A DNA stretch of 64,000 nt, from positions 868,001-932,000 of the forward strand of contig JARPUW010000034.1 of NCBI GenBank assembly GCA_030533445.1, in the 5' to 3' direction. Positions 1 to 11,171 of the stretch are shown here, one piece after another. The notes below the pieces were generated by a model. It made no database searches and was not told the DNA's origin. It saw only the letters and a list, made by a program, of their open reading frames with translations. Source of the stretch: Cyprinodon diabolis (Eukaryota > Chordata > Actinopteri > Cyprinodontiformes > Cyprinodontidae). Both the position numbers and the translations under genes were made by a program. Position 1 is the stretch's first letter; each line of letters begins with the position of its first letter.

Positions 1-354
1 CATCTAGAGCTGAAAACTAACAATATAAAGTAGATTTGGGCAGATGTTTTTGGTTCCAAGCTTCAAAACAGAAGTTGAGGCCAAAACGCTCATTTCACAG
101 TGAGATAATGCCATTTTGGCCTCTGGAGTTGTAACAGACATACCATTAATGATACAGCCACAATCTTTTCTGGCAATCATCTAGAGCTGAAAACTAACAA
201 TATAAAGTAGATTTGAGCAGATGTTTTTGGTTCCAAGCTTCAAAACAGAAGTTGAGGCCAAAACGCTCATTTCACAGTGAGATAATGCCATTTTGGCCTC
301 TGGAGTTGTAACAGACAAACCATTAATGATACAGCCATAATCTTTTCTGGCAAT

Positions 355-531
355 CATCTAGAGCTGAAAACTAACAATATAAAGTAGATTTGAGCAGATG
401 TTTTTGGTTCCAAGCTTCAAAACAGAAGTTGAGGCCAAAACGCTCATTTCACAGTGAGATAATGCCATTTTGGCCTCTGGAGTTGTAACAGACAAACCAT
501 TAATGATACAGCCATGATCTTTTCTGGCAAT
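355..531 (+). repeat. Reference 177-bp monomer (type A)
   Basis: This copy matches the commonest form and serves as the reference for the positions given elsewhere. Key landmarks, by position in the monomer: XbaI site near 4-9, TATAAAG at 24-30, TTGAGCAGATG from 37, HindIII site at 58-63, CTTCAAAACAGAAG at 61-74, left stem arm GAGGCCAAAA at 77-86, CTCATTT at 89-95, inner dyad TCACAGTGA at 95-103, right stem arm TTTTGGCCTC at 114-123, and GATACAGCCATGATC at 151-165. Type A is defined by AAAACAG plus CTCATTT. Type B (for example 532-709) has AAATCAGAAGG plus CTCTTTT and is 178 bp long. Confidence 0.95.
431..477. repeat. Nested inverted repeat within each monomer (example copy)
   Basis: GAGGCCAAAA (431-440) and TTTTGGCCTC (468-477) are exact reverse complements with a 27-nt spacer. 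The spacer contains TCACAGTGA (449-457), an odd 9-bp dyad centred at 453, while the outer arms are centred at 454. The pattern recurs in nearly all monomers. Some variants damage an arm: the first base of the left arm is changed near 16,033, 20,999, 36,599, 51,133 and 28,091, and TTTTGGGCTC replaces the right arm near 23,519, 24,582, 28,484, 37,524 and 52,237. Type B monomers keep both arms but lose one pair of the small CTCA/TGAG stem next to the inner dyad. It could form a hairpin or cruciform, or bind a dimeric protein; neither is shown by the sequence. Confidence 0.9.
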
Positions 532-1773
532 CATCTAGAGCTGAAAACTAACAATATAAAGTAGATTTGAGCAGATGTTTTTGGTTCCAAGCTTCAAATC
601 AGAAGGTTGAGGCCAAAACGCTCTTTTCACAGTGAGATAATGCCATTTTGGCCTCTGGAGTTGTAACAGACAAACCATTAATGATACAGCCATGATCTTT
701 TCTGGCAATCATCTAGAGCTGAAAACTAACAATATAAAGTAGATTTGAGCAGATGTTTTTGGTTCCAAGCTTCAAAACAGAAGTTGAGGCCAAAACGCTC
801 ATTTCACAGTGAGATAATGCCATTTTGGCCTCTGGAGTTGTAACAGACAAACCATTAATGATACAGCCATGATCTTTTCTGGCAATCTTCTAGAGCTGAA
901 AACTAACAATATAAAGTAGATTTGAGCAGATGTTTTTGGTTCCAAGCTTCAAATCAGAAGGTTGAGGCCAAAACGCTCTTTTCACAGTGAGATAATTCCA
1001 TTTTGGCCTCTGGAGTTGTAACAGACAAACCATTAATGATAGAGCCATGATCTTTTCTGGCAATCATCTAGAGCTGAAAACTAACAATATAAAGTAGATT
1101 TGAGCAGATGTTTTTGGTTCCAAGCTTCAAAACAGAAGTTGAGGCCAAAACGCTCATTTCACAGTGAGATAATGCCATTTTGGCCTCTCGAGTTGTAACA
1201 GACAAACCATTAATGATACAGCCATGATCTTTTCTGGCAATCATCTAGAGCTGAAAACTAACAATATAAAGTAGATTTGAGCAGATGTTTTTGGTTCCAA
1301 GCTTCAAATCAGAAGGTTGAGGCCAAAACGCTCTTTTCACAGTGAGATAATGCCATTTTGGCCTCTGGAGTTGTAACAGACAAACCATTAATGATAGAGC
1401 CATGATCTTTTCTGGCAATCATCTAGAGCTGAAAACCAACAATATAAAGTAGATTTGAGCAGATGTTTATGGTTCCAAGCTTCAAAATAGAAGTTGAGGC
1501 CAAAACGCTCTTTTCACAGTGAGATAATGCCATTTTGGCCTCTGGAGTTGTAACAGACAAACCATTAATGATACAACCATGATCTTTTCTGGCAATCATC
1601 TAGAGCTGAAAACTAACAATATAAAGTAGATTTGAGCAGATGTTTTTGGTTCCAAGCTTCAAAATAGAAGTTGAGGCCAAAACGCTCATTTCACAGTGAG
1701 ATAATGCCATTTTGGCCTCTGGAGTTGTAACAGACAAACCATTAATGATACAGCCATGATCTTTTCTGGTAAT

Positions 1774-3191
1774 CATCTAGAGCTGAAAACTAACAATATA
1801 AAGTAGATTTGGGCAGATGTTTTTGGTTCCAAGCTTCAAAACAGAAGTTGAGGCCAAAACGCTCATTTCACAGTGAGATAATGCCATTTTGGCCTCTGGA
1901 GTTGTAACAGACATACCATTAATGATACAGCCACGATCTTTTCTGGCAATCATCTAGAGCTGAAAACTAACAATATAAAGTAGATTTGAGCAGATGTTTT
2001 TGGTTCCAAGCTTCAAAACAGAAGTTGAGGCCAAAACGCTCATTTCACAGTGAGATAATGCCATTTTGGCCTCTGGAGTTGTAACAGACAAACCATTAAT
2101 GATACAGCCATAATCTTTTCTGGCAATCATCTAGAGCTGAAAACTAACAATATAAAGTAGATTTGAGCAGATGTTTTTGGTTCCAAGCTTCAAAACAGAA
2201 GTTGAGGCCAAAACGCTCATTTCACAGTGAGATAATGCCATTTTGGCCTCTGGAGTTGTAACAGACAAACCATTAATGATACAGCCATGATCTTTTCTGG
2301 CAATCATCTAGAGCTGAAAACTAACAATATAAAGTAGATTTGAGCAGATGTTTTTGGTTCCAAGCTTCAAAACAGAAGTTGAGGCCAAAACGCTCATTTC
2401 ACAGTGAGATAATGCCATTTTGGCCTCTGGAGTTGTAACAGACAAACCATTAATGATACAGCCATGATCTTTTCTGGCAATCATCTAGAGCTGAAAACTA
2501 ACAATATAAAGTAGATTTGAGCAGATGTTTTTGGTTCCAAGCTTCAAATCAGAAGGTTGAGGCCAAAACGCTCTTTTCACAGTGAGATAATGCCATTTTG
2601 GCCTCTGGAGTTGTAACAGACAAACCATTAATGATAGAGCCATGATCTTTTCTGGCAATCATCTAGAGCTGAAAACTAACAATATAAAGTAGATTTGAGC
2701 AGATGTTTTTGGTTCCAAGCTTCAAATCAGAAGGTTGAGGCCAAAACGCTCTTTTCACAGTGAGATAATGCCATTTTGGCCTCTGGAGTTGTAACAGACA
2801 AACCATTAATGATAGAGCCATGATCTTTTCTGGCAATCATCTAGAGCTGAAAACCAACAATATAAAGTAGATTTGAGCAGATGTTTATGGTTCCAAGCTT
2901 CAAAATAGAAGTTGAGGCCAAAACGCTCTTTTCACAGTGAGATAATGCCATTTTGGCCTCTGGAGTTGTAACAGACAAACCATTAATGATACAACCATGA
3001 TCTTTTCTGGCAATCATCTAGAGCTGAAAACTAACAATATAAAGTAGATTTGAGCAGATGTTTTTGGTTCCAAGCTTCAAAATAGAAGTTGAGGCCAAAA
3101 CGCTCATTTCACAGTGAGATAATGCCATTTTGGCCTCTGGAGTTGTAACAGACAAACCATTAATGATACAGCCATGATCTTTTCTGGTAAT
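1774..3191 (+). repeat. HOR block 2: 8-mer deletion version
   Basis: It starts with the TTGGGCAG monomer and ends with the AAAATAG / CTGGTAATC monomer, like block 1, but holds eight monomers (1,418 bp). The middle is two type A monomers, then two type B monomers with GATAGAGCC. The CTTCTAG/ATAATTCC and CTCTCGAG monomers are absent. Loss of two monomers from the 10-mer by unequal exchange explains it. Confidence 0.9.
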
Positions 3192-4965
3192 CATCTAGAG
3201 CTGAAAACTAACAATATAAAGTAGATTTGGGCAGATGTTTTTGGTTCCAAGCTTCAAAACAGAAGTTGAGGCCAAAACGCTCATTTCACAGTGAGATAAT
3301 GCCATTTTGGCCTCTGGAGTTGTAACAGACATACCATTAATGATACAGCCACGATCTTTTCTGGCAATCATCTAGAGCTGAAAACTAACAATATAAAGTA
3401 GATTTGAGCAGATGTTTTTGGTTCCAAGCTTCAAAACAGAAGTTGAGGCCAAAACGCTCATTTCACAGTGAGATAATGCCATTTTGGCCTCTGGAGTTGT
3501 AACAGACAAACCATTAATGATACAGCCATAATCTTTTCTGGCAATCATCTAGAGCTGAAAACTAACAATATAAAGTAGATTTGAGCAGATGTTTTTGGTT
3601 CCAAGCTTCAAAACAGAAGTTGAGGCCAAAACGCTCATTTCACAGTGAGATAATGCCATTTTGGCCTCTGGAGTTGTAACAGACAAACCATTAATGATAC
3701 AGCCATGATCTTTTCTGGCAATCATCTAGAGCTGAAAACTAACAATATAAAGTAGATTTGAGCAGATGTTTTTGGTTCCAAGCTTCAAATCAGAAGGTTG
3801 AGGCCAAAACGCTCTTTTCACAGTGAGATAATGCCATTTTGGCCTCTGGAGTTGTAACAGACAAACCATTAATGATACAGCCATGATCTTTTCTGGCAAT
3901 CATCTAGAGCTGAAAACTAACAATATAAAGTAGATTTGAGCAGATGTTTTTGGTTCCAAGCTTCAAAACAGAAGTTGAGGCCAAAACGCTCATTTCACAG
4001 TGAGATAATGCCATTTTGGCCTCTGGAGTTGTAACAGACAAACCATTAATGATACAGCCATGATCTTTTCTGGCAATCATCTAGAGCTGAAAACTAACAA
4101 TATAAAGTAGATTTGAGCAGATGTTTTTGGTTCCAAGCTTCAAATCAGAAGGTTGAGGCCAAAACGCTCTTTTCACAGTGAGATAATGCCATTTTGGCCT
4201 CTGGAGTTGTAACAGACAAACCATTAATGATACAGCCATGATCTTTTCTGGCAATCATCTAGAGCTGAAAACTAACAATATAAAGTAGATTTGAGCAGAT
4301 GTTTTTGGTTCCAAGCTTCAAATCAGAAGGTTGAGGCCAAAACGCTCTTTTCACAGTGAGATAATGCCATTTTGGCCTCTGGAGTTGTAACAGACAAACC
4401 ATTAATGATAGAGCCATGATCTTTTCTGGCAATCATCTAGAGCTGAAAACTAACAATATAAAGTAGATTTGAGCAGATGTTTTTGGTTCCAAGCTTCAAA
4501 TCAGAAGGTTGAGGCCAAAACGCTCTTTTCACAGTGAGATAATGCCATTTTGGCCTCTGGAGTTGTAACAGACAAACCATTAATGATAGAGCCATGATCT
4601 TTTCTGGCAATCATCTAGAGCTGAAAACCAACAATATAAAGTAGATTTGAGCAGATGTTTATGGTTCCAAGCTTCAAAATAGAAGTTGAGGCCAAAACGC
4701 TCTTTTCACAGTGAGATAATGCCATTTTGGCCTCTGGAGTTGTAACAGACAAACCATTAATGATACAACCATGATCTTTTCTGGCAATCATCTAGAGCTG
4801 AAAACTAACAATATAAAGTAGATTTGAGCAGATGTTTTTGGTTCCAAGCTTCAAAATAGAAGTTGAGGCCAAAACGCTCATTTCACAGTGAGATAATGCC
4901 ATTTTGGCCTCTGGAGTTGTAACAGACAAACCATTAATGATACAGCCATGATCTTTTCTGGTAAT
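3192..4965 (+). repeat. HOR block 3: variant 10-mer
   Basis: Ten monomers over 1,774 bp, four of them 178 bp long. The ends match block 1, but positions 6 and 7 are replaced: three type B monomers follow each other at 4078, 4256 and 4434 (the first with GATACAGCC, the next two with GATAGAGCC), and neither the ATAATTCC nor the CTCTCGAG marker occurs. It has the same monomer number as block 1 but a different internal make-up. Confidence 0.88.
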
Positions 4966-6738
4966 CATCTAGAGCTGAAAACTAACAATATAAAGTAGAT
5001 TTGGGCAGATGTTTTTGGTTCCAAGCTTCAAAACAGAAGTTGAGGCCAAAACGCTCATTTCACAGTGAGATAATGCCATTTTGGCCTCTGGAGTTGTAAC
5101 AGACATACCATTAATGATACAGCCACGATCTTTTCTGGCAATCATCTAGAGCTGAAAACTAACAATATAAAGTAGATTTGAGCAGATGTTTTTGGTTCCA
5201 AGCTTCAAAACAGAAGTTGAGGCCAAAACGCTCATTTCACAGTGAGATAATGCCATTTTGGCCTCTGGAGTTGTAACAGACAAACCATTAATGATACAGC
5301 CATAATCTTTTCTGGCAATCATCTAGAGCTGAAAACTAACAATATAAAGTAGATTTGAGCAGATGTTTTTGGTTCCAAGCTTCAAAACAGAAGTTGAGGC
5401 CAAAACGCTCATTTCACAGTGAGATAATGCCATTTTGGCCTCTGGAGTTGTAACAGACAAACCATTAATGATACAGCCATGATCTTTTCTGGCAATCATC
5501 TAGAGCTGAAAACTAACAATATAAAGTAGATTTGAGCAGATGTTTTTGGTTCCAAGCTTCAAATCAGAAGGTTGAGGCCAAAACGCTCTTTTCACAGTGA
5601 GATAATGCCATTTTGGCCTCTGGAGTTGTAACAGACAAACCATTAATGATACAGCCATGATCTTTTCTGGCAATCATCTAGAGCTGAAAACTAACAATAT
5701 AAAGTAGATTTGAGCAGATGTTTTTGGTTCCAAGCTTCAAAACAGAAGTTGAGGCCAAAACGCTCATTTCACAGTGAGATAATGCCATTTTGGCCTCTGG
5801 AGTTGTAACAGACAAACCATTAATGATACAGCCATGATCTTTTCTGGCAATCTTCTAGAGCTGAAAACTAACAATATAAAGTAGATTTGAGCAGATGTTT
5901 TTGGTTCCAAGCTTCAAATCAGAAGGTTGAGGCCAAAACGCTCTTTTCACAGTGAGATAATTCCATTTTGGCCTCTGGAGTTGTAACAGACAAACCATTA
6001 ATGATAGAGCCATGATCTTTTCTGGCAATCATCTAGAGCTGAAAACTAACAATATAAAGTAGATTTGAGCAGATGTTTTTGGTTCCAAGCTTCAAAACAG
6101 AAGTTGAGGCCAAAACGCTCATTTCACAGTGAGATAATGCCATTTTGGCCTCTCGAGTTGTAACAGACAAACCATTAATGATACAGCCATGATCTTTTCT
6201 GGCAATCATCTAGAGCTGAAAACTAACAATATAAAGTAGATTTGAGCAGATGTTTTTGGTTCCAAGCTTCAAATCAGAAGGTTGAGGCCAAAACGCTCTT
6301 TTCACAGTGAGATAATGCCATTTTGGCCTCTGGAGTTGTAACAGACAAACCATTAATGATAGAGCCATGATCTTTTCTGGCAATCATCTAGAGCTGAAAA
6401 CCAACAATATAAAGTAGATTTGAGCAGATGTTTATGGTTCCAAGCTTCAAAATAGAAGTTGAGGCCAAAACGCTCTTTTCACAGTGAGATAATGCCATTT
6501 TGGCCTCTGGAGTTGTAACAGACAAACCATTAATGATACAACCATGATCTTTTCTGGCAATCATCTAGAGCTGAAAACTAACAATATAAAGTAGATTTGA
6601 GCAGATGTTTTTGGTTCCAAGCTTCAAAATAGAAGTTGAGGCCAAAACGCTCATTTCACAGTGAGATAATGCCATTTTGGCCTCTGGAGTTGTAACAGAC
6701 AAACCATTAATGATACAGCCATGATCTTTTCTGGTAAT
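4966..6738 (+). repeat. HOR block 4: full 10-mer
   Basis: It has the same marker order as block 1, including ATAATTCC (near 5,959) and CTCGAG (near 6,152), at exactly 1,773 bp. Apart from GCCACGATC in monomer 1 it looks identical to block 1 across the markers I tracked. Confidence 0.92.
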
Positions 6739-8156
6739 CATCTAGAGCTGAAAACTAACAATATAAAGTAGATTTGGGCAGATGTTTTTGGTTCCAAGCT
6801 TCAAAACAGAAGTTGAGGCCAAAACGCTCATTTCACAGTGAGATAATGCCATTTTGGCCTCTGGAGTTGTAACAGACATACCATTAATGATACAGCCACG
6901 ATCTTTTCTGGCAATCATCTAGAGCTGAAAACTAACAATATAAAGTAGATTTGAGCAGATGTTTTTGGTTCCAAGCTTCAAAACAGAAGTTGAGGCCAAA
7001 ACGCTCATTTCACAGTGAGATAATGCCATTTTGGCCTCTGGAGTTGTAACAGACAAACCATTAATGATACAGCCATAATCTTTTCTGGCAATCATCTAGA
7101 GCTGAAAACTAACAATATAAAGTAGATTTGAGCAGATGTTTTTGGTTCCAAGCTTCAAAACAGAAGTTGAGGCCAAAACGCTCATTTCACAGTGAGATAA
7201 TGCCATTTTGGCCTCTGGAGTTGTAACAGACAAACCATTAATGATACAGCCATGATCTTTTCTGGCAATCATCTAGAGCTGAAAACTAACAATATAAAGT
7301 AGATTTGAGCAGATGTTTTTGGTTCCAAGCTTCAAAACAGAAGTTGAGGCCAAAACGCTCATTTCACAGTGAGATAATGCCATTTTGGCCTCTGGAGTTG
7401 TAACAGACAAACCATTAATGATACAGCCATGATCTTTTCTGGCAATCATCTAGAGCTGAAAACTAACAATATAAAGTAGATTTGAGCAGATGTTTTTGGT
7501 TCCAAGCTTCAAATCAGAAGGTTGAGGCCAAAACGCTCTTTTCACAGTGAGATAATGCCATTTTGGCCTCTGGAGTTGTAACAGACAAACCATTAATGAT
7601 AGAGCCATGATCTTTTCTGGCAATCATCTAGAGCTGAAAACTAACAATATAAAGTAGATTTGAGCAGATGTTTTTGGTTCCAAGCTTCAAATCAGAAGGT
7701 TGAGGCCAAAACGCTCTTTTCACAGTGAGATAATGCCATTTTGGCCTCTGGAGTTGTAACAGACAAACCATTAATGATAGAGCCATGATCTTTTCTGGCA
7801 ATCATCTAGAGCTGAAAACCAACAATATAAAGTAGATTTGAGCAGATGTTTATGGTTCCAAGCTTCAAAATAGAAGTTGAGGCCAAAACGCTCTTTTCAC
7901 AGTGAGATAATGCCATTTTGGCCTCTGGAGTTGTAACAGACAAACCATTAATGATACAACCATGATCTTTTCTGGCAATCATCTAGAGCTGAAAACTAAC
8001 AATATAAAGTAGATTTGAGCAGATGTTTTTGGTTCCAAGCTTCAAAATAGAAGTTGAGGCCAAAACGCTCATTTCACAGTGAGATAATGCCATTTTGGCC
8101 TCTGGAGTTGTAACAGACAAACCATTAATGATACAGCCATGATCTTTTCTGGTAAT
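6739..8156 (+). repeat. HOR block 5: 8-mer, copy of block 2
   Basis: Eight monomers over 1,418 bp in the same order as block 2, with the two consecutive GATAGAGCC type B monomers at 7447 and 7625. Blocks 1-2 (10+8) and blocks 4-5 (10+8) form the same composite pattern. Confidence 0.9.
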
Positions 8157-9929
8157 CATCTAGAGCTGAAAACTAACAATATAAAGTAGATTTGGGCAGA
8201 TGTTTTTGGTTCCAAGCTTCAAAACAGAAGTTGAGGCCAAAACGCTCATTTCACAGTGAGATAATGCCATTTTGGCCTCTGGAGTTGTAACAGACATACC
8301 ATTAATGATACAGCCACGATCTTTTCTGGCAATCATCTAGAGCTGAAAACTAACAATATAAAGTAGATTTGAGCAGATGTTTTTGGTTCCAAGCTTCAAA
8401 ACAGAAGTTGAGGCCAAAACGCTCATTTCACAGTGAGATAATGCCATTTTGGCCTCTGGAGTTGTAACAGACAAACCATTAATGATACAGCCATAATCTT
8501 TTCTGGCAATCATCTAGAGCTGAAAACTAACAATATAAAGTAGATTTGAGCAGATGTTTTTGGTTCCAAGCTTCAAAACAGAAGTTGAGGCCAAAACGCT
8601 CATTTCACAGTGAGATAATGCCATTTTGGCCTCTGGAGTTGTAACAGACAAACCATTAATGATACAGCCATGATCTTTTCTGGCAATCATCTAGAGCTGA
8701 AAACTAACAATATAAAGTAGATTTGAGCAGATGTTTTTGGTTCCAAGCTTCAAATCAGAAGGTTGAGGCCAAAACGCTCTTTTCACAGTGAGATAATGCC
8801 ATTTTGGCCTCTGGAGTTGTAACAGACAAACCATTAATGATACAGCCATGATCTTTTCTGGCAATCATCTAGAGCTGAAAACTAACAATATAAAGTAGAT
8901 TTGAGCAGATGTTTTTGGTTCCAAGCTTCAAAACAGAAGTTGAGGCCAAAACGCTCATTTCACAGTGAGATAATGCCATTTTGGCCTCTGGAGTTGTAAC
9001 AGACAAACCATTAATGATACAGCCATGATCTTTTCTGGCAATCTTCTAGAGCTGAAAACTAACAATATAAAGTAGATTTGAGCAGATGTTTTTGGTTCCA
9101 AGCTTCAAATCAGAAGGTTGAGGCCAAAACGCTCTTTTCACAGTGAGATAATTCCATTTTGGCCTCTGGAGTTGTAACAGACAAACCATTAATGATAGAG
9201 CCATGATCTTTTCTGGCAATCATCTAGAGCTGAAAACTAACAATATAAAGTAGATTTGAGCAGATGTTTTTGGTTCCAAGCTTCAAAACAGAAGTTGAGG
9301 CCAAAACGCTCATTTCACAGTGAGATAATGCCATTTTGGCCTCTCGAGTTGTAACAGACAAACCATTAATGATACAGCCATGATCTTTTCTGGCAATCAT
9401 CTAGAGCTGAAAACTAACAATATAAAGTAGATTTGAGCAGATGTTTTTGGTTCCAAGCTTCAAATCAGAAGGTTGAGGCCAAAACGCTCTTTTCACAGTG
9501 AGATAATGCCATTTTGGCCTCTGGAGTTGTAACAGACAAACCATTAATGATAGAGCCATGATCTTTTCTGGCAATCATCTAGAGCTGAAAACCAACAATA
9601 TAAAGTAGATTTGAGCAGATGTTTATGGTTCCAAGCTTCAAAATAGAAGTTGAGGCCAAAACGCTCTTTTCACAGTGAGATAATGCCATTTTGGCCTCTG
9701 GAGTTGTAACAGACAAACCATTAATGATACAACCATGATCTTTTCTGGCAATCATCTAGAGCTGAAAACTAACAATATAAAGTAGATTTGAGCAGATGTT
9801 TTTGGTTCCAAGCTTCAAAATAGAAGTTGAGGCCAAAACGCTCATTTCACAGTGAGATAATGCCATTTTGGCCTCTGGAGTTGTAACAGACAAACCATTA
9901 ATGATACAGCCATGATCTTTTCTGGTAAT
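8157..9929 (+). repeat. HOR block 6: full 10-mer
   Basis: It repeats the block 1 marker order, with ATAATTCC near 9,150 and CTCGAG near 9,343. Length is 1,773 bp. Confidence 0.92.
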
Positions 9930-11171
9930 CATCTAGAGCTGAAAACTAACAATATAAAGTAGATTTGGGCAGATGTTTTTGGTTCCAAGCTTCAAAACAG
10001 AAGTTGAGGCCAAAACGCTCATTTCACAGTGAGATAATGCCATTTTGGCCTCTGGAGTTGTAACAGACATACAATTAATGATACAGCCACGATCTTTTCT
10101 GGCAATCATCTAGAGCTGAAAACTAACAATATAAAGTAGATTTGAGCAGATGTTTTTGGTTCCAAGCTTCAAAACAGAAGTTGAGGCCAAAACGCTCATT
10201 TCACAGTGAGATAATGCCATTTTGGCCTCTGGAGTTGTAACAGACAAACCATTAATGATACAGCCATGATCTTTTCTGGCAATCATCTAGAGCTGAAAAC
10301 TAACAATATAAAGTAGATTTGAGCAGATGTTTTTGGTTCCAAGCTTCAAATCAGAAGGTTGAGGCCAAAACGCTCTTTTCACAGTGAGATAATGCCATTT
10401 TGGCCTCTGGAGTTGTAACAGACAAACCATTAATGATACAGCCATGATCTTTTCTGGCAATCATCTAGAGCTGAAAACTAACAATATAAAGTAGATTTGA
10501 GCAGATGTTTTTGGTTCCAAGCTTCAAATCAGAAGGTTGAGGCCAAAACGCTCTTTTCACAGTGAGATAATGCCATTTTGGCCTCTGGAGTTGTAACAGA
10601 CAAACCATTAATGATAGAGCCATGATCTTTTCTGGCAATCATCTAGAGCTGAAAACTAACAATATAAAGTAGATTTGAGCAGATGTTTTTGGTTCCAAGC
10701 TTCAAATCAGAAGGTTGAGGCCAAAACGCTCTTTTCACAGTGAGATAATGCCATTTTGGCCTCTGGAGTTGTAACAGACAAACCATTAATGATAGAGCCA
10801 TGATCTTTTCTGGCAATCATCTAGAGCTGAAAACCAACAATATAAAGTAGATTTGAGCAGATGTTTATGGTTCCAAGCTTCAAAATAGAAGTTGAGGCCA
10901 AAACGCTCTTTTCACAGTGAGATAATGCCATTTTGGCCTCTGGAGTTGTAACAGACAAACCATTAATGATACAACCATGATCTTTTCTGGCAATCATCTA
11001 GAGCTGAAAACTAACAATATAAAGTAGATTTGAGCAGATGTTTTTGGTTCCAAGCTTCAAAATAGAAGTTGAGGCCAAAACGCTCATTTCACAGTGAGAT
11101 AATGCCATTTTGGCCTCTGGAGTTGTAACAGACAAACCATTAATGATACAGCCATGATCTTTTCTGGTAAT
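9930..11171 (+). repeat. HOR block 7: 7-mer deletion version
   Basis: Seven monomers over 1,242 bp. Monomer 1 carries TTGGGCAG but reads GACATACAATT instead of GACATACCATT. The GCCATAATC monomer is missing. Three type B monomers follow at 10284, 10462 and 10640, then the GTTTATGG/AAAATAG and CTGGTAATC monomers. This is the shortest HOR version in the window. Confidence 0.9.

Larger units (their letters stand above)
1..1773 (+). repeat. HOR block 1: full 10-mer
   Basis: Ten monomers with distinct markers in a fixed order: (1) TTGGGCAG with GACATACC and GCCACAATC; (2) GCCATAATC; (3) type A; (4) type B; (5) type A; (6) type B starting CTTCTAG, with ATAATTCC and GATAGAGCC; (7) type A with CTCTCGAG; (8) type B with GATAGAGCC; (9) GAAAACCAAC, GTTTATGG, AAAATAG and GATACAACC; (10) AAAATAG ending CTGGTAATC. 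Length 1,773 is ten monomers with three of the 178-bp class. Monomer 1 here reads GCCACAATC, while later copies read GCCACGATC. Confidence 0.92.

Noticed and set aside
406..416. Pol III B-box-like GGTTCCAAGCT in each monomer
   Set aside because: Only part of the GGTTCGANNCC consensus fits, and I see no A box at a suitable distance and no T-run terminator positioned for a small RNA gene.
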